Positions 41,521-51,233 of a stretch of DNA of 63,376 nucleotides are shown here, one piece after another. Numbering within the stretch: position 1 is the stretch's first letter; each line of letters begins with the position of its first letter. Source of the stretch: Gammaproteobacteria bacterium (GTDB lineage Bacteria; Pseudomonadota; Gammaproteobacteria; Methylococcales; Methylococcaceae). A program made the translations under genes and the position numbers. The notes below the pieces were generated by a model. The model was given only the letters and a program-made list of their open reading frames with translations, made no database searches and was not told the origin of the DNA. The stretch lies in assembly GCA_009922685.1 (NCBI GenBank), contig RFVA01000006.1, positions 1 to 63,376 on the forward strand, in the 5' to 3' direction.

Positions 41521-41570
41521 GATGATCAGCCGGCATCAGCCGCTGATCGTCCTCTTGGCAAGAGGCCTGA

Positions 41571-43214
<1,644 letters not shown>

Positions 43215-43258
43215 TTACCTTTTCAATAATCTACTGAATCGTCAAAAAATCGGATCGA

Positions 43259-43552
43259 TTAGCCTTCAAGAATCGCAATGATGTCGTCTTCACGCATCAC
43301 TAGAATGTCCTGACCATCGATCTTCACCTCGGTACCGGAATATTTCCCAAACAGCACCTTGTCACCCGCCTTAACACCCAGTGGGCGAACCTGACCGTTA
43401 TCAAGGACTTTGCCGTTGCCGGCAGCAATCACTTCCCCACGAATCGGCTTCTCAGCCGCCGAATCAGGAATCACGATCCCGCCTGGTGAGGTCTTTTCCT
43501 CTTCAAGACGCTTCACAATGACGCGGTCGTTTAATGGACGAATATTCATCAA
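43259..43552 (-). CDS. groS: Co-chaperonin GroES
   Basis: GroES caps the GroEL cavity. It has 97 residues, with [21 protein letters not shown] at the start, the mobile loop, and [22 protein letters not shown] near the end. It is the first gene of the groESL operon, 91 bp downstream of the CIRCE operator. Confidence 0.98.
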   Translation of the reverse strand: MMNIRPLNDRVIVKRLEEEKTSPGGIVIPDSAAEKPIRGEVIAAGNGKVLDNGQVRPLGVKAGDKVLFGKYSGTEVKIDGQDILVMREDDIIAILEG

Positions 43553-43642
43553 CTACTCCTTAGTAAGCTTTACTGGACAAAAAATGGGGCTGCATCTTCC
43601 ATGCTGAAGGCCTTGCGTGGCCCCAGCCACCTCAAAGACCTG

Positions 43643-43669
43643 TTAGCACTCAGCAAGCGCGAGTGCTAA
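43643..43669 (-). promoter_or_regulatory. CIRCE operator for HrcA
   Basis: TTAGCACTC (43643-43651) and GAGTGCTAA (43661-43669) are exact nine-base inverted repeats with a nine-base spacer, the consensus CIRCE element. It lies in the groES leader, just downstream of and touching the promoter -10. HrcA repressor binding here would hold groESL low until heat stress. hrcA is not in the window. Confidence 0.95.
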
Positions 43670-43696
43670 TAATAATGACGCTCCTCAATCTGTCAA
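43669..43696 (-). promoter_or_regulatory. Sigma-70 promoter of groESL
   Basis: On the minus strand a perfect TTGACA -35 (43691-43696) is followed after 16 bp by TATTAT (43669-43674). Transcription would start inside the CIRCE element, a usual layout for HrcA repression. No sigma-32 type promoter was recognised here. Confidence 0.75.
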
Positions 43697-43913
43697 GACA
43701 AGGGGCCGAGCGTTTTAACAACACAGGGGAGATGGGGACGTCGGGCACCGCTTTCAAGCCCGCCACGAGGGATGTTTTTTTGAAAAAGTCTTTCGGATCA
43801 TTTTGGGCGCTCTTAAGGCCCCGGGCGAGACGATATCAGCGCCTCCTTTTGACCCAGGCGATAGGATAACGCCCGCAGCAGGTGGCTTTATCCTTATAAA
43901 TACGAGTGCTCAG

Positions 43914-44555
43914 CTAGTCTTTAACCGGCCGCTTCTCAAGTTTTCTTTGAAGCGATCGCCGATGCATCCCGAGCGCCCTGGCGGCAGCAGAAATATTGCC
44001 GCCATGCTCCACCAGCACTTTCTGGAGGTGCTCCCATTCAAGTCGACGAACGGACAAGGGCTTTTCCTTGATTTCAACAAACTCATCCCCCTCATGTTTA
44101 TGAAGGGCCGCCACAATCTCTTCGGCGTCTGCAGGCTTTGCCAGGTAATGGACTGCCCCAAGCTTAATGGCCTCAACGGCGGTCGCAATGCTAGCGAACC
44201 CGGTGAGCATCACAATCCGGGTATTGGCATCCAGCTCATGAAGCCGCTTGACCAGAACCAGTCCAGACTCCTGCCCAATACGAAGATCGATGACGGCGTA
44301 TTCAGGCTCGATAGACTCTGCCAGTGCAATGCCCGCATCCACGTCCGTGGCCGCATGCACCTCAAACCCACGCCGCTGGAGGGCGTCCTCGAGCACCTTG
44401 CAAAAGGTTTCATCATCATCCACCAGCAACAAGGTCGGTTGCTGAGAGGCATCACTCAATTCATCATCATCGAATAGCGCTTCGGTCACTCCCACCCCCA
44501 GGTGCTCTTCTCGTTCTCTACTTAGAACCCGCTTCGTCATCCCGCTGATTGACAT
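43914..44555 (-). CDS. regA: RegA/PrrA/ActR-type redox response regulator
   Basis: This is the response regulator of a redox two-component system, 213 residues. The receiver domain has the acidic pair in LLLVDDDETF, the phospho-acceptor aspartate in AVIDLRIGQESG, the Thr in IVMLTGFASIATAVEAIKLGA and the Lys in YLAKPAD. A short linker leads to a Fis-type helix-turn-helix (GGNISAAARALGMHRRSLQRKL), the RegA/PrrA signature. Relative to well-known RegA it has about 30 extra N-terminal residues, so the start could be internal. It follows the kinase gene on the same strand. Confidence 0.9.
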   Translation of the reverse strand: MSISGMTKRVLSREREEHLGVGVTEALFDDDELSDASQQPTLLLVDDDETFCKVLEDALQRRGFEVHAATDVDAGIALAESIEPEYAVIDLRIGQESGLVLVKRLHELDANTRIVMLTGFASIATAVEAIKLGAVHYLAKPADAEEIVAALHKHEGDEFVEIKEKPLSVRRLEWEHLQKVLVEHGGNISAAARALGMHRRSLQRKLEKRPVKD

Positions 44556-44686
44556 CCCCGCCGCTTTTGGCTCAGCCTTAGGGCGTGATCAGTTCATTTT
44601 TTTGTCTCATCGGGGCGACGCGCCCCCCGGCGAAAACCACGACAAGACACTCCGCCGCGGAGACCCTCGGACGTCCATCGCCTCGC

Positions 44687-46045
44687 TCAAGGCTGAATCC
44701 AGTGGCCATCTACCGGCAATTCGATCTTGGTGCAGGTTCCCTTACTTTTCCGCCGGGGCGTCATCTCAATGACCCCGCCCAGGCGGTTAATCGTCGAAAA
44801 GGCCAAAAACAAGCCAACACCCAGCCCCTGATCCTTCGTAGTCACCGGAACCTTACCAATAAGACTGGAGACATCCGGTGATAGACCAGGACCCGTATCC
44901 AGAATCCGCAAGGTCGCAAGCCGATGATCCCAACGAACATGAAGAGCCATTCCCTCCTCCGAAACCTCCGCCGCATTGTTCAGAATATTGATCAGCGCAT
45001 GCGTCAGCGTCAGCTCGGCCAAAAATCCAGGCGGCGGCAAGGGACCCGCCTTGCGATAATCAAGATCAACACCGGGCAACTGCTGCTGCCAACTGGCAAC
45101 CACATCATCAAGATAACCCGTCAGCGAGGTCAAACGGCCGCTCTCGGCCCGAATCTCACCGGCGGTTGCTGACATCACAGAAAGTGCCTGTTTGCACCGA
45201 GCAACCTGCTCTCGAAGAATCCGCATCTTATCTGCAAGGTCACTTTCGGCACTGGAATCACACTGGTTCTCTATCTCACGAATCAAGATCGCCATCGTTC
45301 CAAGCGGAGTCCCCATCTCATGGGCTGCGCCCGCGGCCAACGTCCCCAGAGCGACAACGCGCTCATTCCGGAGGGTTTGCTCCCGGACCTCGGCCAAGCT
45401 CCGCTCCCGCGCACGGAGGTTCTTCGCCATTTCAACGACGAAATAGGCGACCATGACCGCACTAAAAACGAAACCAAACCACATCCCAAACACATGGAGA
45501 TCAAGATCGTGCTGCGGCATCATGGCATGCATATTGTGCATCGCATGGGGGGCCCTTGGATCCTGAAAGAGGACAGGCTGAATATCAGGCAGGGGATGAT
45601 AATAGGTCATCAAGAGGGTGTAACAGCCCGAGGTGAACATGACCATGTACCAGGTGTATTCTTGGGGTAGCACCGTTGCGGCGATGATTAATGGCAGCAG
45701 GAAGAACCACGCCACCGGATTCGTCGCACCACCCGTGAAGTAGAGGATCGCCGTAATAGCAAGGACATCACAGGAGAGCTGCATAAAAAGCTCCATCTCC
45801 AGAATGGGTTCTTTCGATGACAGCCGGAGCCATGTCCACCAATTAAAGAGGGACAATAAGGTCAATATGCCCCACAGAGGGACTTCCTGCAGCGGTATAT
45901 CAAGACCGTAAAGGCTGATAAAGATGATCAGCCCCTCTCCCACAATCATTAAATTGCGTAAGACAAATAACCATCTAAGGTTTTGCCTTGCATCATGCTC
46001 GAGATGCGTGGGCGAAGGTATGCTGGATAAGGGTTCGGTATTCAT
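44687..46045 (-). CDS. regB: RegB/PrrB-type redox sensor histidine kinase
   Basis: This membrane kinase phosphorylates RegA when the quinone pool is reduced. Six hydrophobic segments occupy about residues 25-230. The quinone-site heptapeptide appears as GGATNPV, close to the GGxxNPF of RegB. The H-box is AAGAAHEMGTPLG and the redox-active cysteine typical of RegB is present (VARCKQAL). The ATPase shows N-box (INILNNAAEVS), G1 (DTGPGL) and G2 (GLGVGLFLA). The start is uncertain: ATG at 46045 gives a compact N-terminus and several upstream Met codons exist. RegBA systems often control terminal oxidases, and the cox operon lies 2-6 kb away. Confidence 0.88.
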   Translation of the reverse strand: MNTEPLSSIPSPTHLEHDARQNLRWLFVLRNLMIVGEGLIIFISLYGLDIPLQEVPLWGILTLLSLFNWWTWLRLSSKEPILEMELFMQLSCDVLAITAILYFTGGATNPVAWFFLLPLIIAATVLPQEYTWYMVMFTSGCYTLLMTYYHPLPDIQPVLFQDPRAPHAMHNMHAMMPQHDLDLHVFGMWFGFVFSAVMVAYFVVEMAKNLRARERSLAEVREQTLRNERVVALGTLAAGAAHEMGTPLGTMAILIREIENQCDSSAESDLADKMRILREQVARCKQALSVMSATAGEIRAESGRLTSLTGYLDDVVASWQQQLPGVDLDYRKAGPLPPPGFLAELTLTHALINILNNAAEVSEEGMALHVRWDHRLATLRILDTGPGLSPDVSSLIGKVPVTTKDQGLGVGLFLAFSTINRLGGVIEMTPRRKSKGTCTKIELPVDGHWIQP

Positions 46046-46137
46046 CAACATCAAACCATTCATTAAGACCATTAGCGACCACTGATGCGTCAATTTGTCA
46101 CATTCCGGCCACCCCGTCATCACGATAAAATAACCGC

Positions 46138-46232
46138 TTCAGTGTAGAGCAACACTGTTGTCAGTCTGGGCTTAAAGGCACGGACTGACCTCCTTCAGCT
46201 TAGAGCAGGGACATCAAACCCCTGCTTTTTTT
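46138..46232 (+). ncRNA. Candidate small RNA with its own Rho-independent terminator
   Basis: The gap between regB and msrA contains three stem-loops on the plus strand: AGTGT/ACACT (46141-46156), TCAGTC/GACTGA (46161-46188) and GCAGGG/CCCTGC (46205-46225). The last is followed by a run of seven T. Between the second and third is an unpaired segment with CCTCC, an anti-Shine-Dalgarno-like seed. A TAAAAT box lies at 46126-46131. No gene upstream on the plus strand could use this terminator. It is an inference from architecture only; a bidirectional terminator for msrA is the main alternative, although the T-run is on the wrong strand for that. Confidence 0.4.
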
Positions 46233-46935
46233 ATTGCTCAGGCGACATCTCATCATCGACATCATCCGGCGTCAACGATTTAGCCTCAAAACAAACACCA
46301 AGCCCTGAGAGCCCGCAATATCCGTTCGGATGAACGGCAAGATACTGCTGATGATAGTCTTCGGCATAGAAGAAGACAGGGGCTTTGGCTACTTCCGTCG
46401 TAATGACCTCCTCTCGCCCCGCCGCGATCATCGCCTTCTGATAAAGATCAAGACTCTTTATCACGCAACGCTCATCCTCGGGACACTCGGTATAAACAGC
46501 AGATCGGTATTGGGTTCCGCGATCATTACCTTGCCGCATTCCCTGCGCCGGGTGGTGCGACTCCCAGAACACTTTTAATAAGCGGCTCAATGGCAGCACG
46601 AGCGGATCGAAGACCACCATAACTACCTCGGCGTGCCCGGTCCTTCCCGAACAGACCTCTTCATAGGTCGGATTGGGCGTAAAGCCACCGGCATACCCCA
46701 CTGCTGTCGTATAGACACCGTCCATGGACCAGAATTTTCGTTCGGCACCCCAAAAACAGCCCATACCGAAATAAATGGTCTTTAATCCTCGAGGGAACGG
46801 CGGTTTTATGGGATGACCATGAACGACGTGCACTGAAGAAGTCGCTATCGGGTCAGATCTGCCAGGCAGGGCATCAGCTTCCTCTAGCCGTGAAAGCCCC
46901 ACCTCTTTCAACCAAAGTCGCGTTACATCAAACAC
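46231..46935 (-). CDS. msrA: Peptide methionine sulfoxide reductase MsrA
   Basis: MsrA repairs methionine-S-sulfoxide. The 234-residue protein has the catalytic GMGCFWGAE motif, the conserved glutamate in TGHAEVV and the block [14 protein letters not shown] with the catalytic Asp and Tyr. Resolving cysteines are in [12 protein letters not shown] near the C-terminus. About 50 residues precede the usual start and could be partly untranslated. The family's FWxxHDP reads HHP here. It is divergent from hslO, another redox-stress gene. Confidence 0.93.
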   Translation of the reverse strand: MFDVTRLWLKEVGLSRLEEADALPGRSDPIATSSVHVVHGHPIKPPFPRGLKTIYFGMGCFWGAERKFWSMDGVYTTAVGYAGGFTPNPTYEEVCSGRTGHAEVVMVVFDPLVLPLSRLLKVFWESHHPAQGMRQGNDRGTQYRSAVYTECPEDERCVIKSLDLYQKAMIAAGREEVITTEVAKAPVFFYAEDYHQQYLAVHPNGYCGLSGLGVCFEAKSLTPDDVDDEMSPEQ

Positions 46936-47073
46936 TCCGCCATCCTCCCTCGAGATTTAGCCTGCCTAAGAACTCGCATCGCCACCCCCTCTTTATATCA
47001 TCGACCTCATTGAAATCGATCAACACGCTGCCTCACAATAAGGGATGAATGACCTTAGAGAGAAAACCCCAGC

Positions 47074-47943
47074 ATGCCGTCCACCGACTCCTTTCAACGC
47101 TTTCATTTTGAACACCTAGGCATCCGAGGCGAAATCGTTCGCCTTGAGGATGTCTGGTTGGCCACACAAGGGGCCTCCCACTACCCTTGCCGTGTTGCCG
47201 CGCCACTTGGCGAGGCCATGGTGGCCGTTCTCTTACTTTCTGGCACCATCAAGTTTGAGGGGTCCTTGATCCTTCAAGTTCAAGGAAGTGGGCCCATTAA
47301 AACACTCGTCGCACAAGCAACCCATCAGCGAACGATTCGGGGACTTGCGCATTTTGAATCGGAACCCTCTGGAGCATCCCTTGATCAATTGTTTGGTGAA
47401 GGACGCATGGTCATCACGATTCAGAATCGCGACATGGAGCCTTACCAGGGAATCGTCGCGCTCGAGGGTGGCTCTCTCGCGGAGGCCATTGAAGGTTACT
47501 TTGATCGCTCGGAACAGCTCCCAACCCGGCTCTGGCTGACCGCCAACCAGCACCGCGCCGGCGGTCTTTTTCTCCAGGCACTACCAGGACATGAACGGGA
47601 TGAGGATGACTGGAATCGGATCCATCATCTGGCGGCTACCGTGACCCCTGAAGAGCTTTTAGGACTCCCACCCGAGGATCTTTTATTTCGACTGTTTCAT
47701 GAAGAAACCGTTCGGCTGCAAGCGCCTGAAATCGTCCGCTTCCGATGTGGCTGCAGCCGCACCCGCATCGAGTCGGTTCTTATGGCGCTGGGCCCTCAGG
47801 AAGTCCAAAGCTTGTCTGAACGGGATGAAGTGATCTCGGTACATTGCGAGTTCTGTAACCGAGAGTATGTGTTTGATCGCGTCGATACGACGGGCTTATT
47901 CCTCGCATCAGGAGGCCTCTCACCCAACACCACGCGTCAATAA
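47074..47943 (+). CDS. hslO: Redox-regulated chaperone Hsp33
   Basis: Hsp33 is a holdase switched on by oxidation of its zinc-binding cysteines. The 289-residue protein has an N-terminal chaperone domain (PLGEAMVAVLLLSGTIKFEGSLILQVQGSG) and the C-terminal redox switch with the CxC (FRCGCSRTR) and CxxC (CEFCNREY) pairs. It is complete and is followed by a large bidirectional hairpin. Confidence 0.96.
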   Translation: MPSTDSFQRFHFEHLGIRGEIVRLEDVWLATQGASHYPCRVAAPLGEAMVAVLLLSGTIKFEGSLILQVQGSGPIKTLVAQATHQRTIRGLAHFESEPSGASLDQLFGEGRMVITIQNRDMEPYQGIVALEGGSLAEAIEGYFDRSEQLPTRLWLTANQHRAGGLFLQALPGHERDEDDWNRIHHLAATVTPEELLGLPPEDLLFRLFHEETVRLQAPEIVRFRCGCSRTRIESVLMALGPQEVQSLSERDEVISVHCEFCNREYVFDRVDTTGLFLASGGLSPNTTRQ

Positions 47944-47955
47944 TGAGAGGAACCC

Positions 47956-47993
47956 ATCACCACCCAAGTCCCCAAAGGGGCTTGGGTGGTGAT
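47956..47993. terminator. Long bidirectional hairpin between hslO and coxC
   Basis: ATCACCACCCAAGTCCCC (47956-47973) and GGGGCTTGGGTGGTGAT (47977-47993) pair over 17 bp with one bulged T and an AAA loop. It separates two convergent genes and can form on either strand. T-runs are lacking, so termination may rely on stem strength. Confidence 0.65.
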
Positions 47994-48001
47994 CTCCCGG
48001 A

Positions 48002-48886
48002 CTAGAGCCAATAAACAAAGATAAAGAGGCCCAGCCAAACGACGTCGACAAAATGCCAGTACCAAGCTGCCGCCTCAAACGCAAAATGATTGTGGCTGCT
48101 GAAGTGGCCCCGCAGACTGCGGATCAGCACGATCAGAAGAAAGATGGCACCGATAGTGACATGAAGACCATGAAAACCGGTCAGCATGAAGAATGTGGAG
48201 CCATAGATGCCTGTACCAAGCGTCAGCCCCATTTCTGAATAGGCCTCATGGTATTCGACTCCCTGGAGGAAGACGAATCCAAAACCCAGAAGGACGGTGA
48301 GGGCAAGACCGATGATCAGCTGGCGACGATTATCCTTGAGTAGCCCCCAATGCGCCCAAGTCACGGTCACTCCACTGGTGAGAAGAATCAGGGTATTGAT
48401 GGCCGGAATCCCCCAAGCCGCCATCGGCTCAAATTCACCTTCCTCATTACCCCCAATATGGCCCGGACCATTGGTGGGCCAGACATTCTTAAAAGTATCC
48501 CAAAGGAACTGATGGGTTGAGTGAACGCCCGTTCCGGGTGTGTCCCCCCCAAGCCAAGGCAGCGCAAGGTCTCGGCAATAGTAAAGTGCGCCAAAAAAGG
48601 CGGCGAAGAAGAAGACCTCTGAGGTAATGAACCAAATCATTCCCATCTTGAAGGATATTTCAACCTGGTGATTATAAAGACCGCCGATACTCTCGCGGAT
48701 AATGGCCGCGAACCAGATGAACATCATGTAAATGATGGTCCCCGCCCCAACCCACATCATGGTGGGCCCGATATCGGAGCCATTCAGGTAATTTGAGAAA
48801 CCCGCCAGGAGGACAAAGAGACCGATGGAGCCAATAATGGGCTGGGTGGCCTTGTGAGGCAGAAAGTAAGATCCATGTAGCGCCAT
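48002..48886 (-). CDS. coxC: Cytochrome c oxidase subunit III
   Basis: This is subunit III of the aa3-type oxidase in the inner membrane. The 294 residues carry seven hydrophobic segments, and the family blocks KMGMIWFITSEVFFFAAFFGALY, GVTVTWAHW and FFMLTGFHGLHVTIG with WYWHFVDVVWLGLF at the end. ATG at 48886 has AGGGGA upstream. It is the last gene of the operon coxB-coxA-small protein-ctaG-coxC. Confidence 0.97.
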   Translation of the reverse strand: MALHGSYFLPHKATQPIIGSIGLFVLLAGFSNYLNGSDIGPTMMWVGAGTIIYMMFIWFAAIIRESIGGLYNHQVEISFKMGMIWFITSEVFFFAAFFGALYYCRDLALPWLGGDTPGTGVHSTHQFLWDTFKNVWPTNGPGHIGGNEEGEFEPMAAWGIPAINTLILLTSGVTVTWAHWGLLKDNRRQLIIGLALTVLLGFGFVFLQGVEYHEAYSEMGLTLGTGIYGSTFFMLTGFHGLHVTIGAIFLLIVLIRSLRGHFSSHNHFAFEAAAWYWHFVDVVWLGLFIFVYWL

Positions 48887-48927
48887 GAGTATTTCCCCTG
48901 ATCAATAACTGATAAAACGCTCAGCAC

Positions 48928-49464
48928 CTACTGAGGGCTGATATCGAAAAACGTATACGACAAGCTAACGTCTCCCACCGTCTGCGGAAGCTCGGGATCA
49001 ATGGCAAATCGAACGACCATCTCCCGCTCTTGATGCGGCTCAAAACGCTGCTCGTTAAAACAGAAACATTCACTCTTTTTCAAAAACTGAGTGGTCCATC
49101 CCGGCGCAATACTGGGAATCGCTCGACCGATCAAGGCTTTATCTGAGCGGTTGACACCATAGAACGTGACCGTCTGATACTCCCCCGGATGAACCTTGAT
49201 CTTGTTCACAGCCGCTCTAAATTCAAGCGGCATTGACCCATTCACTGTCGTCACAAACTCAACCGTCACCCATCGTGATTGATCAACCCGGGCCATCATT
49301 TCGGCCTGAGCTTCCGTTTTGACCTTACCGTTGAGCCCGGTCAGTTCACAAAAGACATCGTAAAGCGGCACCAAGGCAAAACCAAAACCAAACATGGCGA
49401 TGACCACAAGGACGACGGAGATCAGCACCTTGGCATTTGAACGCCGCTGAGGTACCGGGCTCAT
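48928..49464 (-). CDS. ctaG: Cytochrome c oxidase assembly protein CtaG/Cox11
   Basis: Cox11 delivers copper to the CuB site of subunit I. It has 178 residues: one N-terminal membrane anchor (VLVVIAMFGFGFALVPLYDVFCELTG) and a periplasmic beta fold with the copper-binding CFCFNEQ motif. Overlap with the preceding small gene as ATGA, then 41 bp to coxC. Confidence 0.96.
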   Translation of the reverse strand: MSPVPQRRSNAKVLISVVLVVIAMFGFGFALVPLYDVFCELTGLNGKVKTEAQAEMMARVDQSRWVTVEFVTTVNGSMPLEFRAAVNKIKVHPGEYQTVTFYGVNRSDKALIGRAIPSIAPGWTTQFLKKSECFCFNEQRFEPHQEREMVVRFAIDPELPQTVGDVSLSYTFFDISPQ

Positions 49465-49571
49465 GGGAGTCCGGTACCTTTCATGACGTGGTAAATAGCA
49501 AGGACATAGAGACTGACCGCCACACCCCCAAAGAAGAGCGCCATCAGGATGTTTTTTGTTCTGAGCTTCAT
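49461..49571 (-). CDS. Small single-pass membrane protein between coxA and ctaG
   Basis: A 36-residue frame, ATG at 49569-49571, reads MKLRTKNILMALFFGG and continues through one hydrophobic segment to a polar tail; its TGA overlaps the ctaG start as ATGA. That coupling, the basic N-terminus and its place inside the operon argue that it is real. Many proteobacterial cox operons have a tiny membrane protein at this site, annotated as a cytochrome oxidase small assembly protein. I infer the same role. Confidence 0.7.
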   Translation of the reverse strand: MKLRTKNILMALFFGGVAVSLYVLAIYHVMKGTGLP

Positions 49572-49616
49572 CCCTTCATACACTCAACGTTAAAGTCTGA
49601 TCGCCAATGGCCCGCC

Positions 49617-51203
49617 CTAGTGAACGTTGGGAGGCGTTTCCCACGTGTGATAAGGCGCTGGCGATGGCAGGGTAAACTCAAGCCCATGCTCGCTGGCACC
49701 TTCCCAGACCTCGCCACTCGCATGCTCACCGTGACCACTCATACACCTGAACACGATGTAGCAGAAAATGAGTTGTGAAAACCCAAAAATGAAGGCGCCG
49801 ACCGAGGACCAGGCATTGAATTCAGCAAATTGCAGCGCGTAGTCTGGAATTCGTCTTGGCATTCCAGCCAACCCGAGGAAATGCTGCGGGAAAAAGCAGA
49901 GATTTACCGAGAGGGTTGTCAGCCAAAAATGCAGTTGCGCCAATCGCTCGTCGTACATGCGTCCCGTCCACTTGGGCAACCAATAGTAGACCCCACCAAT
50001 GATGGCAAACACCGCCCCAGAAACAAGTACATAGTGAAAATGAGCCACGATGAAATAGGTGTCGTGGTACTGCAGATCCGCCGGTGAGATGGACATCATC
50101 AGACCGGTGAAGCCGCCCAGGGTGAACAGCACCACAAAAGCGATCGCCCAGAGCATGGGTGATTCAAAGGTAATGGCCCCCTTCCACATCGTCGAGATCC
50201 AGTTGAACACCTTGACTCCGGTGGGCACCGCAATCAGCATGGTGGCGTAGGTGAAATAGAGTTCGCCCTCAATCGGCATTCCGACCGTGTACTGATGGTG
50301 CGCCCAGACAATGAAGGACAGGAAACCAATCGAGGCCGTGGCATAGACCATCGAGGAGTAACCAAACAAAGGCTTCCTGGAAAAAGTCGGGATGATTTGT
50401 GAAACGATCCCGAAAGAAGGCAGGATCAGCACGTAGACCTCGGGGTGCCCAAAGAACCAGAACAGATGTTGATAAAGGACCGGATCACCGCCACCCGCCG
50501 CATTAAAGAAGCTGGTACCAAAGAACTTGTCCGTCAGCAACATGGTCACCGCGCCCGCAAAAACAGGCATGATCGCGATCAAAAGAAAGGCGGTGATCAG
50601 CCAAGTCCATACGAACAGCGGCATTTTCATCAGGGTCATGCCAGGTGCCCGCATGTTGAGGATTGTCACGATGATATTGATCGCGGCGAGAATCGAAGAG
50701 ACCCCGAGAATATGGATAGTAAAGATCGTAAAAGGAAAGGCTGCTCCCGTCTGGAGAACCAACGGCGGGTATAGCGTCCAGCCAGCCGCTGCCGCACCCC
50801 CTTCCATAAACAAGGTGCTGACCAGCATCAAGGCGGCAAAGGGCAACAACCAGAAGCTCCAATTATTGAGTCGAGGTAAGGCCATATCGGGCGATCCGAT
50901 CATCATCGGAATCATCCAGTTAGCAAGGCCCGCAAAGGCAGGCATGACCGCCCCGAAAACCATAATCAGCGCATGCAGCGTCGTCATCGAGTTAAAGAAC
51001 ATCGGGTCGACAAACTGCATGCCAGGCTCAAACAGCTCCGCTCTGATCACCAGCGCCATGGCGCCACCGACCATAAACATGATCAAGGAGGTCACCATGT
51101 AGAGCGTGCCGATGTCCTTGTGATTAGTGGTTGTCACCCATCTCATCAGGCCCTTGGCCGGACCGTGGTCATGGTGATCGTCATGAATGGCCGAAACTGA
51201 CAT
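49617..51203 (-). CDS. coxA: Cytochrome c oxidase subunit I
   Basis: This subunit holds heme a, heme a3 and CuB, and reduces oxygen. The 528 residues start at MSVSAIHDD (ATG at 51203, GAGGTG upstream). Twelve transmembrane helices are expected. Ligands and channels visible: [12 protein letters not shown] (heme a His), [13 protein letters not shown] (CuB His and cross-linked Tyr), the HH pair of CuB in [25 protein letters not shown] (heme a3/a His) and the D-channel-like region. It is a heme-copper oxidase of type A. Confidence 0.97.
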   Translation of the reverse strand: MSVSAIHDDHHDHGPAKGLMRWVTTTNHKDIGTLYMVTSLIMFMVGGAMALVIRAELFEPGMQFVDPMFFNSMTTLHALIMVFGAVMPAFAGLANWMIPMMIGSPDMALPRLNNWSFWLLPFAALMLVSTLFMEGGAAAAGWTLYPPLVLQTGAAFPFTIFTIHILGVSSILAAINIIVTILNMRAPGMTLMKMPLFVWTWLITAFLLIAIMPVFAGAVTMLLTDKFFGTSFFNAAGGGDPVLYQHLFWFFGHPEVYVLILPSFGIVSQIIPTFSRKPLFGYSSMVYATASIGFLSFIVWAHHQYTVGMPIEGELYFTYATMLIAVPTGVKVFNWISTMWKGAITFESPMLWAIAFVVLFTLGGFTGLMMSISPADLQYHDTYFIVAHFHYVLVSGAVFAIIGGVYYWLPKWTGRMYDERLAQLHFWLTTLSVNLCFFPQHFLGLAGMPRRIPDYALQFAEFNAWSSVGAFIFGFSQLIFCYIVFRCMSGHGEHASGEVWEGASEHGLEFTLPSPAPYHTWETPPNVH

Positions 51204-51233
51204 AGGATTCACCTCAAAAATGGGTACGTTGAT

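Noticed and set aside
43803-44477. 224-codon open frame on the plus strand opposite regA
   Set aside because: Antisense shadow of the response regulator gene.
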